NCBI GenBank assembly: GCA_024234995.1
Contig: JACKNF010000001.1
Span: 1-64,000 of the forward strand
DNA: 64,000 nt
DNA from: Gammaproteobacteria bacterium
Lineage (GTDB): Bacteria; Pseudomonadota; Gammaproteobacteria; Competibacterales; Competibacteraceae
Direction: 5' to 3'
In this document: piece by piece, positions 1 through 7,868 of the stretch
Numbering within the stretch: the first letter of the stretch is position 1
Layout: every line of letters begins with the position of its first letter
Notes under the pieces: model-generated
What the model saw: only the letters and a program-made list of their open reading frames with translations
The model's database searches: none
What the model was told of the DNA's origin: nothing
Made by a program: the position numbers and the translations under genes

Positions 1-58
1 AATTCGAAACCCAGGTGGAACCGCCAAAATGAGAATTGCTGATAAAGAGCGCAACGCC

Positions 59-87
59 TTGTCAAGGCTAGTTTTGGCACTTATAAT
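59..87 (+). promoter_or_regulatory. sigma70-type promoter of the tRNA-Val gene
   Basis: A TTGTCA box at 59-64 and a perfect TATAAT at 82-87 are separated by exactly 17 bases. Transcription would start near 94, about ten bases before the mature tRNA. This is the best consensus-like promoter I noticed in the window and suits a stable RNA gene. The assignment rests on consensus and spacing only. Confidence 0.75.
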
Positions 88-104
88 CCGCCTTCCCTTC
101 TAAA

Positions 105-179
105 GGGCGATTAGCTCAGCGGGAGAGCACTGCCTTCACACGGCAGGGGTCGCTGGTTCGAACCCAGCATCGCCCACCA
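105..179 (+). tRNA. tRNA-Val, anticodon CAC, CCA encoded
   Basis: The full cloverleaf can be folded by hand. The acceptor stem is GGGCGAT (105-111) with ATCGCCC (169-175). The D arm is GCTC/GAGC (114-117 and 125-128). The anticodon stem is CTGCC/GGCAG (130-134 and 142-146) around the loop TTCACAC. The T arm is GCTGG/CCAGC around TTCGAAC. A discriminator A (176) and a genome-encoded CCA (177-179) follow. Positions 137-139 give anticodon CAC, which reads GUG valine codons. Confidence 0.95.
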
Positions 180-658
180 TCGCAAACAGTGGCTTGCACT
201 TTTCCCCAGTCGTCCAAGCACCGGCGTAATACAACATGTGGCGCACCGTGTAAAACGACGCATCGTTCATGTATCCTCCAACGCTCATACTGGCATAGAG
301 ATTGGCGATGCTATTGCGCCCGGCAGGTCTCGTTCTTTCGCGAGCACTGCTCCAGTGCTCATTATAACGAAGGCTTTTCCAGTCATCGAAAAGTGGATAA
401 ATTTGCTAAATCTCCTATGAACACCCTCTATAATTAGGCATCGGGCTTATCTAAAGCCTTCTAACACCATAAATCCCGCGTGCTGCCTGTATCAACATCT
501 AAAAATCAGCAGCTTTGCCTGGAGAGTCCGCAAGTTCTCACTATGCGGGCCGTGCCTGATGCCCGTTTTCTACAAACAGGCATCAGGCTGGCCAACCAAT
601 CACCCTTTTCACTAACCCTTCATCAATCCGACAGGCACCATGCCGAGGAGCCGAAGTA
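180..658. other. intergenic region between tRNA-Val and frdA
   Basis: I find no convincing gene here; the short open frames have no protein-like character. Three structures stand out. One is a perfect 8-bp inverted repeat (GAGCACTG/CAGTGCTC, 342-349 and 353-360) with a 3-base loop and no T-tract. One is a TATAAT hexamer at 429-434 without a clear -35 box, a candidate promoter for frd. The third is the long hairpin at 554-588, listed separately. I did not find a good FNR-type TTGAT-N4-ATCAA site by eye. Confidence 0.5.
554..588 (+). promoter_or_regulatory. hairpin in the frdA leader
   Basis: GCCTGATGCC (554-563) is perfectly complementary to GGCATCAGGC (579-588). After one mismatch the stem continues with GTTT/AAAC around a five-base loop TCTAC, giving about 14 paired positions. 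No T-tract follows, so it is not a standard intrinsic terminator. It lies about 55 bases upstream of the frdA ribosome binding site. It could be an mRNA leader structure or a dyad operator; the sequence does not decide which. Confidence 0.55.
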
Positions 659-2419
659 ATGGAGATCATCAAAACCGACGTTGCCATCGTCGGCGCGGGA
701 GGCGCGGGGCTACGAGCCGCCATCGCTCTCGCCGAAGCTGACCCGAAGTTGCGCATCGCTCTGGTCTCAAAAGTTTACCCCATGCGCAGCCATACCTGCG
801 CCGCTGAAGGAGGAGCTGCTGGGGTCATTAAATCCGATGACAGCCTCGATCTGCATTTTAACGACACGGTCGGTGGCGGCGATTGGCTGTGCGATCAGGA
901 TGCCGTTGAGTATTTTATCAATGAAGCCCCAAAGGAATTGATTCAACTCGAACATTGGGGTTGTCCGTGGAGCCGCGAGCCTAATGGTTCAGTGGCAGTG
1001 CGGCCGTTTGGCGGCATGAAAATCAAACGCACTTGGTTCGCTGCTGACAAATCCGGCTTCCATATCCTGCACACCCTGTTTCAAACTTCACTCAAGTATC
1101 CGTCTATTCAGCGCTTCGATGAATATTACGTCACTGACTTGCTGGTAGACGATGGACGTTGCCAAGGCTTCACGGCGCTGGAAATTCGCAGTGGGGAAAT
1201 GCGTCAGTTCCAGGCGGGGGCAGTCATCATCGCTGCTGGTGGAGCAGGGCGCATGTTCCCGTTCACCACCAACGGTGCTATCAAGACCGGTGATGGTATG
1301 GCCTTGGCCTATCGCGCGGGCGCACCGCTGAAGGATATGGAATTCGTCCAGTATCATCCGACCGGATTGCCGAACAATGGCATCCTGCTGACCGAAGGCT
1401 GCCGTGGCGAAGGCGGTATCCTGCTGAACAAACACGGTCGCCGCTACCTCCAAGACTATGGGATGGGTCCGGAAACTCCAGTCGGCCAGCCGGTGCTGAA
1501 GACGATGGAACTCGGTCCCCGTGACCGGTTGAGCCAGTCCTTCTGGCATGAACAGCAGAAAGGCAATACGGTTTCGACGCGGTGGGGCGATTGTGTGCTG
1601 TTAGATATGCGTCATCTGGGCGAAAAGAAGATCAACGAGCGTCTGCCGTTCGTCCGCGATCTGTCAATTAGCTACCTGGGCATGGATCCCGTCAAGGAAC
1701 CGATCCCTATTCGTCCCGTGGTGCATTACTGCATGGGCGGCATCCATACCGATATTAAAGCTGCTACCCCGCTGCCCGGCCTATTCGCTGCGGGTGAATG
1801 CGCCTGTGTCAGCATCAATGGCGCCAACCGGCTTGGTTCCAACTCGCTGACTGAGCTTTTGGTCTTCGGCCGGCGGGCGGCGCTAAGCGCTATCGATCAT
1901 CTTCAATCAGGCTTGCCCGCAAGTAAAGATGCAGTGCTGGCCGCTCAGGCACAAGATTCCGCAGGGCGAATTCAGGCGTTGTTCGATAAGAATGGCGGTA
2001 CCGAGTCTATTTCCGGACTGCGCAGCGAGATGATGCACACCATGGAAGAGGGCGCTGGCATTTATCGCACTGGCGAAGGGTTGGCTGCAACTTGTGAAAA
2101 GCTTGCCGAGCTACGCCAGCGCTACGCCGGCATCGAAATTCACGACAAGAGCCGCGTCTATAATACCGATCTGATGCAAGCGCTGGAACTGGGCTCCATG
2201 CTCGATTGCGCGGAAGCGGCTGCGGTTGGGGCACGGGATCGTCAGGAATCGCGGGGCGCGCACCAGCGGCTGGATTTCACCGCCCGGGATGACCAGAAAT
2301 TTCTTAAGCACAGCCTGGCTTATTATCATCCCAAGGAACCGGCGCGTATCGAATATCTCGATGTCGTCATCACCAAGTCGCAACCCGGTGTGCGTGACTA
2401 TTCAGGAGCCAAGAAATGA
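659..2419 (+). CDS. frdA: fumarate reductase flavoprotein subunit FrdA
   Basis: This is the catalytic FAD subunit of quinol:fumarate reductase, which reduces fumarate to succinate on the cytoplasmic face of the membrane. The dinucleotide fold VGAGGAGLRA is at residues 11-20. The flavin-linking His is His45 in MRSHTCAAEGG, matching E. coli FrdA His44. The substrate-region motifs HPTGLP and NRLGSNSL are present. Length (586 aa) and the four-gene order A-B-C-D match E. coli Frd rather than the Sdh order C-D-A-B. The start has GAGGAG (645-650) eight bases upstream. The stop overlaps the frdB start (ATGA), so translation is likely coupled. The family can also run as succinate dehydrogenase, but the rquA neighbour favours fumarate reduction. 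Confidence 0.95.
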   Translation: MEIIKTDVAIVGAGGAGLRAAIALAEADPKLRIALVSKVYPMRSHTCAAEGGAAGVIKSDDSLDLHFNDTVGGGDWLCDQDAVEYFINEAPKELIQLEHWGCPWSREPNGSVAVRPFGGMKIKRTWFAADKSGFHILHTLFQTSLKYPSIQRFDEYYVTDLLVDDGRCQGFTALEIRSGEMRQFQAGAVIIAAGGAGRMFPFTTNGAIKTGDGMALAYRAGAPLKDMEFVQYHPTGLPNNGILLTEGCRGEGGILLNKHGRRYLQDYGMGPETPVGQPVLKTMELGPRDRLSQSFWHEQQKGNTVSTRWGDCVLLDMRHLGEKKINERLPFVRDLSISYLGMDPVKEPIPIRPVVHYCMGGIHTDIKAATPLPGLFAAGECACVSINGANRLGSNSLTELLVFGRRAALSAIDHLQSGLPASKDAVLAAQAQDSAGRIQALFDKNGGTESISGLRSEMMHTMEEGAGIYRTGEGLAATCEKLAELRQRYAGIEIHDKSRVYNTDLMQALELGSMLDCAEAAAVGARDRQESRGAHQRLDFTARDDQKFLKHSLAYYHPKEPARIEYLDVVITKSQPGVRDYSGAKK

Positions 2420-3159
2420 GCGAACGCCAGATCCAACTGGAAGTGCTCCGTTATAACCCGGAGACCGATAGCGAGCCCCGGTTTCAGACCTACTCGGTGC
2501 CTTGCCTGAATGAATGGGTGGTGCTGGATGCCTTGAACTACGTCAAGGACAATCTCGACACTACATTGAGTTATCGCTGGTCCTGCCACATGGCGGTTTG
2601 CGGCAGTTGCGGGATGATGGTCAACGGCGAACCCAAGCTCGCGTGCAAGGCGTTCATCCATGAGTATGGCGACCAGATTCGCGTCGAGCCATTGGCCAAT
2701 TTCCCCATCGAGCGGGACCTGGTCACGGTAGTCGAGGATTTCATCGCCAAATTGGCCAGCGTCAAGCCATATTTGATTCCCAAAGAGGACAAGCCGGTCA
2801 GCGCCGGCGAGTTCAAGCAAACCCCGGCGCAACTTTTAACCTTTAAGCAGTACACACTGTGCATTAACTGCATGTTGTGTTACGCCGCCTGTCCGCAATA
2901 CGGCTTGGTTCCGGAGTTCATTGGCCCGGCCGCTATCGCTTTAGCGCACCGTTATAACCAGGATTCCCGTGACGGCGGCCGGGATGAGCGTCAGGAAGTA
3001 ATCGCCTCCCATGAAGGTGTGTGGGAATGCTCGTTTGTTGGCGCCTGCTCTGAGGTTTGCCCCAAGCATGTCGATCCGGCTGGCGCCTTGCAACAGGTCA
3101 AAGTCGCCAGCACCATCGACTGGTATAAAGAACACTTGATGCCCTGGGTGAAGAAATGA
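2416..3159 (+). CDS. frdB: fumarate reductase iron-sulfur subunit FrdB
   Basis: This subunit passes electrons from the quinol site in FrdCD to the FAD in FrdA. The N-terminal ferredoxin-like part carries the [2Fe-2S] cysteines in SCHMAVCGSCG plus a later Cys. The C-terminal part carries the [4Fe-4S]/[3Fe-4S] motifs CINCMLCYAACP and CSFVGACSEVCPKH. Its 247 residues are normal for the family. It overlaps frdA by four bases at its start and frdC by four bases at its end, as expected for one transcription unit with coupled translation. Confidence 0.95.
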   Translation: MSERQIQLEVLRYNPETDSEPRFQTYSVPCLNEWVVLDALNYVKDNLDTTLSYRWSCHMAVCGSCGMMVNGEPKLACKAFIHEYGDQIRVEPLANFPIERDLVTVVEDFIAKLASVKPYLIPKEDKPVSAGEFKQTPAQLLTFKQYTLCINCMLCYAACPQYGLVPEFIGPAAIALAHRYNQDSRDGGRDERQEVIASHEGVWECSFVGACSEVCPKHVDPAGALQQVKVASTIDWYKEHLMPWVKK

Positions 3160-3542
3160 GCCGCAAACCTTATATCCGTGAAATATCCAAGACCAACTGG
3201 TTCTTCAGCCAACCGCGCTACATGCGCTATATGGCGCGTGAAGTGACCTGCATTTTCATCTTGGTCTACACCATCCTGCTGGTTTTCGCCCTCAAAAACC
3301 TGGCGCAAGGTCCTGAAGCCTATGCTGAGTTTCTGGAGGCACTCAACAGTCCATTGGGAATTTTATTCAATTTGGCTGCATTGGTGGCAGCGGTGTACCA
3401 CAGTACCTCGTGGTTCAACGTCACGCCCCAAGCCATGCCTATTCAACGGGGTGAAGAATTTGTTCCAGGTAATATCATCGTCGGCGCGCATTATGGTGGC
3501 TGGGTGGTGATTTCGTTGATCGTGCTGTTCCTGGGGGTGTAA
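3156..3542 (+). CDS. frdC: fumarate reductase membrane anchor FrdC
   Basis: This is a 128-residue membrane subunit with three hydrophobic helices, at about residues 28-46, 66-86 and 108-127. The opening RKPYIREISKTNWFF and the central WFNVTPQAM resemble E. coli FrdC (RKPYVRPM..., TWFELAPKA). With FrdD it anchors the catalytic dimer and forms the quinol site. E. coli-type FrdCD carries no haem, and no obvious pair of haem-ligating histidines is seen across the helices here. The start overlaps the frdB stop. Confidence 0.92.
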   Translation: MSRKPYIREISKTNWFFSQPRYMRYMAREVTCIFILVYTILLVFALKNLAQGPEAYAEFLEALNSPLGILFNLAALVAAVYHSTSWFNVTPQAMPIQRGEEFVPGNIIVGAHYGGWVVISLIVLFLGV

Positions 3543-3544
3543 TC

Positions 3545-3886
3545 GTGGCTAAATCCAATAAACCCATTTTTTGGGGGCCGTTTGCGGCTGGCGGTACGAT
3601 CACAGCATTCGTCACGCCAGTGCTGGTGTTGCTCACGCTGTTTGCCGCGCTAGGGTTCGTACCCAGTCTACTGACCTATGAACACTTGCATGCCTTCGCG
3701 GCTAATTGGCTGGGCAAGCTGGTGATCTTCGGGGTGATCCTGTTGTCGTTATGGCATGCCGCGCACCGCTTACGGGTGACGGTGCATGACTTGGGCGTCC
3801 GTGCCGATGGTATGGTTGCTATTGTCGTCTATTTCATCGCCAGCCTGGGAACTGTCGCAACTCTCTTTTATCTGTTGCGTATTTGA
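3545..3886 (+). CDS. frdD: fumarate reductase membrane anchor FrdD
   Basis: This is a 113-residue three-helix anchor. The opening PIFWGPFAAGG matches the PVFWGLFGAGG region of E. coli FrdD, and the later YEHLHAFAANWLGKL and HRLRVTVHDLG also align with it. The start codon is GTG, two bases after the frdC stop. It is the last gene before a strong terminator, which defines frdABCD as a complete four-gene operon. Confidence 0.93.
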   Translation: MAKSNKPIFWGPFAAGGTITAFVTPVLVLLTLFAALGFVPSLLTYEHLHAFAANWLGKLVIFGVILLSLWHAAHRLRVTVHDLGVRADGMVAIVVYFIASLGTVATLFYLLRI

Positions 3887-3931
3887 TTAACCGGGTGATT
3901 TTTTTCCACGAAATCTTTCGGTAAAAATAGA

Positions 3932-3966
3932 CCGTTCCTCGCCATCGTGGGGAACGGGTTTTTTTT
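3932..3966 (+). terminator. intrinsic terminator after frdD
   Basis: CCGTTCC (3932-3938) pairs with GGAACGG (3951-3957), with a 12-base loop, and is followed by G and eight T residues (3959-3966). It lies 46 bases after the frdD stop and separates frdABCD from the next gene, which therefore probably has its own promoter. Confidence 0.85.
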
Positions 3967-4086
3967 GAAACCGACAAGCCGTTGAACCGTAACTGTCCAG
4001 CCCTCTCTCCCAGCTCTCTGCTACCCAGTGGAGATTAAGGTAGATGGATGTAACGGAAAAATTGACACTTAAGGAAGTTTTTTGTA

Positions 4087-4902
4087 ATGAGTTCCGAATC
4101 TGTTCAAGGCACGGCTACTTTGCTCCGGCCACTGTCACTAGATCGTGGCGATAGCACGGTGCCGGCAACCACGGGTATCGAAGACACAGTCAGCCTCGAA
4201 GAATCCGGAGGAACCCAGGCTCATGTGCCGCTGCCAGTGTACTTGCAGCAAACTTACTGGTGGGCTTATTTGCACCCCGCATCAGTGCGGATTTTCGAGC
4301 GGCAATGGCTGGTTAACCTGATTCTATGGGGCAATTTCGCGGAATTGCGCGATGCTGCGCTAAAGGAACTGGAGCCATTCAGTAATGGCAGTATTCTGCA
4401 AGTTGCTTGCGTATACGGGGATTTTACCGAGCGGTTAATGCAGCGTCTGGGTCCGAATGGGCGGCTGGATGTGGTCGATGTCGCACCCGTTCAACTGGAA
4501 AATCTGAAAACCAAGCTTGATAACGATACTCTTCATATCGGCTTGCATCATCAGGATTCAACCAATCTGCGCTTCGCTGACGCCAGCTATGATTGCGTCG
4601 TCGTATTTTTTCTGTTGCATGAGCAACCGGAAAATATCCGTATTCGCACCATTGCCCAAGCGTTGCGAGTGGTTAAGCCAGGCGGTAAGGTGGTCTTCGT
4701 TGATTACCATCGGCCTGACTGGCTGAATCCCTTCCGCTACGTAATGATCCCCATCCTCACTTCCCTGGAACCTTTTGCTATGGACCTATGGCGGAAAGAT
4801 ATTATGGAGTGGCTGCCTGATGGAGCTCGTGATTTCAAGATCGATAAGCAGACTTTTTTTGGGGGCCTCTATCAGAAGGTCGTTATTACCACGCAAAGTT
4901 AA
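4087..4902 (+). CDS. rquA: rhodoquinone biosynthesis protein RquA
   Basis: This is a class I SAM-methyltransferase-fold protein of 271 residues that I recognise as RquA. In the RquA family the enzyme converts ubiquinone to rhodoquinone, the low-potential quinone used for fumarate reduction. Diagnostic segments are TYWWAYLHP (residues 56-64), FERQWLVNLILWGNF (70-84) and the altered motif I LQVACVYGDFTE (104-115), which replaces the usual Gly-rich loop of true methyltransferases. The first 45 residues look disordered. AAGGAAG (4071-4077) lies nine bases before the ATG. Its position directly after frdABCD supports the assignment. The alternative is another UbiE/UbiG-like methyltransferase, which I think less likely because of the altered motif I. 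Confidence 0.85.
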   Translation: MSSESVQGTATLLRPLSLDRGDSTVPATTGIEDTVSLEESGGTQAHVPLPVYLQQTYWWAYLHPASVRIFERQWLVNLILWGNFAELRDAALKELEPFSNGSILQVACVYGDFTERLMQRLGPNGRLDVVDVAPVQLENLKTKLDNDTLHIGLHHQDSTNLRFADASYDCVVVFFLLHEQPENIRIRTIAQALRVVKPGGKVVFVDYHRPDWLNPFRYVMIPILTSLEPFAMDLWRKDIMEWLPDGARDFKIDKQTFFGGLYQKVVITTQS

Positions 4903-4938
4903 GCTACATGATGATGGAGTGAATTTATCCCTCTAATA

Positions 4939-4966
4939 AAAACCCCCGGCTTAGCCGGGGGTTTTG
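4939..4966. terminator. bidirectional intrinsic terminator
   Basis: CCCCCGGC (4943-4950) pairs perfectly with GCCGGGGG (4954-4961) around the loop TTA. A-residues precede it and T-residues follow it, so it can work in both directions. It lies between rquA (plus strand) and the convergent small gene at 5012-5215 (minus strand) and should end both transcripts. Confidence 0.9.
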
Positions 4967-5011
4967 CATTTGGCCAAACAGTAAATGGGCTGACCGGTGA
5001 TATTTTATTGA

Positions 5012-5215
5012 TCAAGAAGCAGACAAGCGTGAAAATCTTGAGAATACATCATCTTCAATATGATGGCAGGCTTCCGGGAACAGCATCGAAACCACAGCAC
5101 CAACCGGCAATAGGAATATCAGCGCGCCAATCAGCGCGACGAGCCAAAAACCTAGGAACGGTGACAACGCTAGGACCAAAATAGAAAATACAGCAACTTT
5201 AATCAGTTCTTTCAT
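5012..5215 (-). CDS. small two-helix membrane protein, unknown
   Basis: This encodes 67 residues with two hydrophobic helices, at about 5-28 and 25-47, followed by a short polar tail rich in Ser and Arg. I do not recognise the family. No good ribosome binding site is visible before the ATG. The convergent terminator at 4939-4966, just past its stop, supports a real transcript from this strand. It may be a phage-shock or envelope small protein, but nothing in the sequence proves that. Confidence 0.5.
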   Translation of the reverse strand: MKELIKVAVFSILVLALSPFLGFWLVALIGALIFLLPVGAVVSMLFPEACHHIEDDVFSRFSRLSAS

Positions 5216-5560
5216 ATAGTAATGCGCGGCAAAACTCTCGTCTTCTGATGGCGTAGAGCGGTCGCGCCCTCCATCGTTAGATGCCAGACACCCGGAGCAA
5301 GCGATATAATGTCTACACGAAGCACATGCCTATCCGGAAACAGTTTGGTGCGATGAGCCGGACTTTCAGTAGCATTGTCTCTCACTTAATATGTTCGTGA
5401 TCATCTCACTTGTCCGAAAGTCTAACAGATAAAATGTTGCGGTGCAAAAAAATTGCGTTTTCTCAGGTCTCTTTTAGAAGTGAATGGCTTGTGTTCAAAG
5501 AGCGCACTGGAAAATTTACTGGATTCACAATCGGTTGCGGCGTAAATGCCGAATAGCCTT
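5216..5560. other. intergenic region with no gene seen
   Basis: This stretch is relatively AT-rich in its second half. I see no coding frame, tRNA or clear terminator. It separates the small membrane protein gene from the end of the minus-strand pigment island, and would hold the promoter of the small gene and any terminator of the pigment operon, but I could not identify either. Confidence 0.35.
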
Positions 5561-6292
5561 CTAATGTAAAGGCCACAGCCCCAGGGATCTTAGTAATCCC
5601 AAGGGATACAATCCTTGCTTGATGAGTTCCCAAGCCACCATGGCAACGATGCGCAATGTATCATGCCAGGGCCGATAATGACTGGGTCGGCCCTGGGAGG
5701 GATAAAGGGTTGCTATTTTCACCATTGCTGGATAGTGGCCGTGATGTGCTGCATGAATTAACAGTTCACTCTCGAACACAAAGCCCCGTCGCTGATTCTC
5801 TAAGGGGGGCAGTTTGCGCAGCAATGCAGCTGGATACAGCCGGAAACCGGACTGGGTATCGCGAATTGGGCAGCCAGCAGCCCAGGACACCCAGAAATCA
5901 GCCATGCCATTGGCAAAACGCCGCAACGGTGGCGCACGGTCACGATGCTCCAGCCGGGCAGCGATAACCAGACAATGGGGCTGGCGCCCATGGACCTCTA
6001 GCAGCTTCGGAATATCCTCAGGACAATGCTGGCCGTCAGCATCCAGGGTGATGACCGCATTAGCGCCTCGTGCCAATGCTTCTTGCATTCCGCGCCAGAG
6101 TGCCGCGCCCTTCCCCTGGTTAACCGGTTGGCGCAAGACCCATGCGCCTGCGGCTTCAGCTTGATCAGCGGTGCCATCGCTGGAACCATCGTCGACCACA
6201 ATCACGGTTGCAATATGCTGCCGGGCGCGGCCAATGATATTGGCCAGCGTGGCTGCTTCGTTATAGGCAGGAATGACGACAGCGATCGGCAC
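5561..6292 (-). CDS. family 2 glycosyltransferase of the pigment cluster
   Basis: This is a 243-residue GT-A fold glycosyltransferase of the dolichol-phosphate-mannose-synthase-like group. The start VVIPAYNEAATL (5-16), VVDDGSSDGT (32-41) and the metal-binding TLDADGQH (82-89) are all intact. A C-terminal hydrophobic segment could associate with the membrane. It is the last gene of a minus-strand operon and starts 11 bases after the ketoreductase stop. GT2 proteins of this kind occur in aryl-polyene and xanthomonadin clusters, where they are thought to attach the polyene to a head group. Substrate here is inferred from context. Confidence 0.85.
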   Translation of the reverse strand: MPIAVVIPAYNEAATLANIIGRARQHIATVIVVDDGSSDGTADQAEAAGAWVLRQPVNQGKGAALWRGMQEALARGANAVITLDADGQHCPEDIPKLLEVHGRQPHCLVIAARLEHRDRAPPLRRFANGMADFWVSWAAGCPIRDTQSGFRLYPAALLRKLPPLENQRRGFVFESELLIHAAHHGHYPAMVKIATLYPSQGRPSHYRPWHDTLRIVAMVAWELIKQGLYPLGLLRSLGLWPLH

Positions 6293-6303
6293 GGGTGATG
6301 CTT

Positions 6304-7023
6304 TCAGACAATGCCGCCGTTAATACTAATAATCTGGCCCGTCAGATAACTTGCCTCTTCGGATGCCAGAAATCCTACCAGCGCCGCAACTTCCTCCGGT
6401 GTTCCCGCTCGCCGCATCGGCACTAGATTTTTGATAGCCGTTGCATCGAATGCAGCGCCAGCAGCCGCTCCGGCGATAATGCCCGGCGCAATAGCATTCA
6501 CCGTGATTCCGCGCGAAGCCAGCTCCAGTGCCAGCGCCTTGGTGGCTCCGTGCAGGCCTGCCTTGGCGGCGGCGTAGTTGACTTGGCCTCGATTGCCGGT
6601 TACTCCAGCCAGTGAGGAAATATTGATGATGCGTCCCCAGCGGGTGCCGATCATCGGTAAAAGCAGGGGTTGAGTGACGTTAAAAAATCCATACAAACAG
6701 ACCTCGATAGGTAATCGCCACTGTGCTGAAGACATCCCGGCCATCGGAGCATCGGCATGAACGCCTGCATTGTTCACCAAAACCTGAATCGGTCCAGCTT
6801 CCAACAGCTTCGCCAGGGCATGACCCGTTTGTTGCTCATCCGTCATGTCGAACTCGACCGTTTCTGCTGAACCGCCGGCTGTCCGGATCGCATCTGCTAC
6901 GTTGAGCGCTTGTTCGGGATGCTGATAACCATGGACAATGACATGCAGACCGTCATGACCGAGCCGTTGGCAAATCGCTCGGCCAATATCACCGCTGCCG
7001 CCGGTGACTAAGGCGCGTTTCAT
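6304..7023 (-). CDS. FabG-like 3-oxoacyl-ACP reductase of the pigment pathway
   Basis: This is a short-chain dehydrogenase of 239 residues. The NAD(P)-binding TGGSGDIG is at 7-14, the NNAG motif at 84-87 and the catalytic Ser137-Tyr150-Lys154 in NISSLAGVTGNRGQVNYAAAK. By comparison with E. coli FabG, the tetrad Asn (in the TNL segment) is a Cys at 109 (EVCL), which is odd. In aryl-polyene pathways this enzyme reduces the beta-keto group in each elongation cycle. It overlaps the chain-length-factor-like gene by four bases and lies just upstream of the glycosyltransferase. Confidence 0.9.
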   Translation of the reverse strand: MKRALVTGGSGDIGRAICQRLGHDGLHVIVHGYQHPEQALNVADAIRTAGGSAETVEFDMTDEQQTGHALAKLLEAGPIQVLVNNAGVHADAPMAGMSSAQWRLPIEVCLYGFFNVTQPLLLPMIGTRWGRIINISSLAGVTGNRGQVNYAAAKAGLHGATKALALELASRGITVNAIAPGIIAGAAAGAAFDATAIKNLVPMRRAGTPEEVAALVGFLASEEASYLTGQIISINGGIV

Positions 7024-7868
7024 GGAGTAACCTCCATGTTGAGTATCGTTTCATGACCGGCGTCCAGCGCTACAGATCCAGTCTTCAACTGTGCGATCGC
7101 GCACAGCAACGGTAAACTTCGCGCAGCAGGATTACCGGTTCGCAGTTGTTCCAGACCTGCATGATTTAATCGATCGGCTGACTGAATCTCACCCGGTTTC
7201 AATCTCAGTAACGTTAGCCGTTGTGTCGTTGTCATCGGGTTTAATAGCAGTGCAACGGCAAATGGCGCAACGATCATCCGGCGTTCCGAAAGTGGAAACG
7301 GCAATGGCAAATCATAAGCAACCAGCAATACCCGTGCTTCTTCAGTCCACGCCAGAGCGGCTGCTTCCTGCAAGCCTGCGGCAAAACTGCCGTCGTAGGC
7401 GGACAGACTCAGTGAGGGCAGGGTGCAGCCGGTTGCGATAGCCCAGTAGCCGGCGGGTGTGTTGTGAACTGAATGATGGAACTGGGTCGGTGAGACCATC
7501 CGGTCCGGTTCGGTCAATGTCACGCAGATTTTATCGAGTACTTCACTGTCTCCGCCTGAAGAGGCCAGGACGGTACGCACGCACATATTCCCCTCCTCGG
7601 ATAAGGAGGAAGGGTGCGTAGTGCCGGCGTGGTTCGCGTGTTTATTGTTGAGGCTCATCGAGACCATCGCTTCTTGTGCAACCTGTAGCGCCAGCTTAAC
7701 CGTGGCCGTGGTACGGCGCCGCTCATTTGCCGGCAACAGCGTGGCAATCGTCGCGGGTATCGGTGCGGCGTGGTAGGGCTGTTCACCGGCCAGCACCGGC
7801 CGGCTATTCTCCCAGCCGGATAAGCCTGGCGCTATCAAGCCTATGCTTTCGATCGCCAGTGCGTTCAT
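7020..7868 (-). CDS. beta-ketoacyl synthase-like chain-length-factor protein (copy 1)
   Basis: This is a truncated thiolase-fold protein, about half the length of a full ketosynthase. It aligns end to end with the second copy at 26782-27588 (for example SPTQFHHSVHNTPAGYW against SPNQFNNSIHNAPLGYW). The position of the active-site Cys in ketosynthases is occupied by SAYDGSFAAG, without Cys, so it should not load substrate itself. The ATG at 7868 overlaps the ketosynthase stop (ATGA) and is preferred over an in-frame start ten codons upstream. Its likely role is a non-catalytic partner of the ketosynthase at 7865-9061. It carries an extra segment of about 19 residues encoded by a palindrome (7574-7620). 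Confidence 0.82.
   Translation of the reverse strand: MNALAIESIGLIAPGLSGWENSRPVLAGEQPYHAAPIPATIATLLPANERRRTTATVKLALQVAQEAMVSMSLNNKHANHAGTTHPSSLSEEGNMCVRTVLASSGGDSEVLDKICVTLTEPDRMVSPTQFHHSVHNTPAGYWAIATGCTLPSLSLSAYDGSFAAGLQEAAALAWTEEARVLLVAYDLPLPFPLSERRMIVAPFAVALLLNPMTTTQRLTLLRLKPGEIQSADRLNHAGLEQLRTGNPAARSLPLLCAIAQLKTGSVALDAGHETILNMEVTP
7574..7620. repeat. palindromic element inserted in frame in a coding gene
   Basis: The outer arms TACGCAC (7574-7580) and GTGCGTA (7614-7620) are perfectly complementary. An inner stem CCTCC/GGAGG (7592-7596 and 7605-7609) surrounds an 8-base loop. The element lies inside the chain-length-factor-like gene exactly where that protein has extra residues compared with its paralogue. 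It looks like a REP-type or palindromic-element insertion that kept the reading frame. Confidence 0.6.

Noticed and set aside
1..27. Possible 3' end of a tRNA (TTCGAA followed later by GCCA)
   Set aside because: The distance from the T-loop-like TTCGAA to GCCA is one base too long for a normal T-stem plus acceptor, and the 5' part lies outside the window.
189..437. Short overlapping open frames after the tRNA
   Set aside because: Cys/Arg/His-rich translation without protein-like pattern, no ribosome binding site, and inconsistent with the flanking inverted repeat.
659..3886. Succinate dehydrogenase instead of fumarate reductase
   Set aside because: Gene order A-B-C-D, anchor sequences like FrdC/FrdD and the lack of haem-type anchors fit Frd better.
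4087..4902. Housekeeping UbiE/UbiG methyltransferase
   Set aside because: Motif I is altered (VACVYGDFT) and the TYWWAY segment fits RquA; a separate UbiE-like gene is present at 22899-23645.
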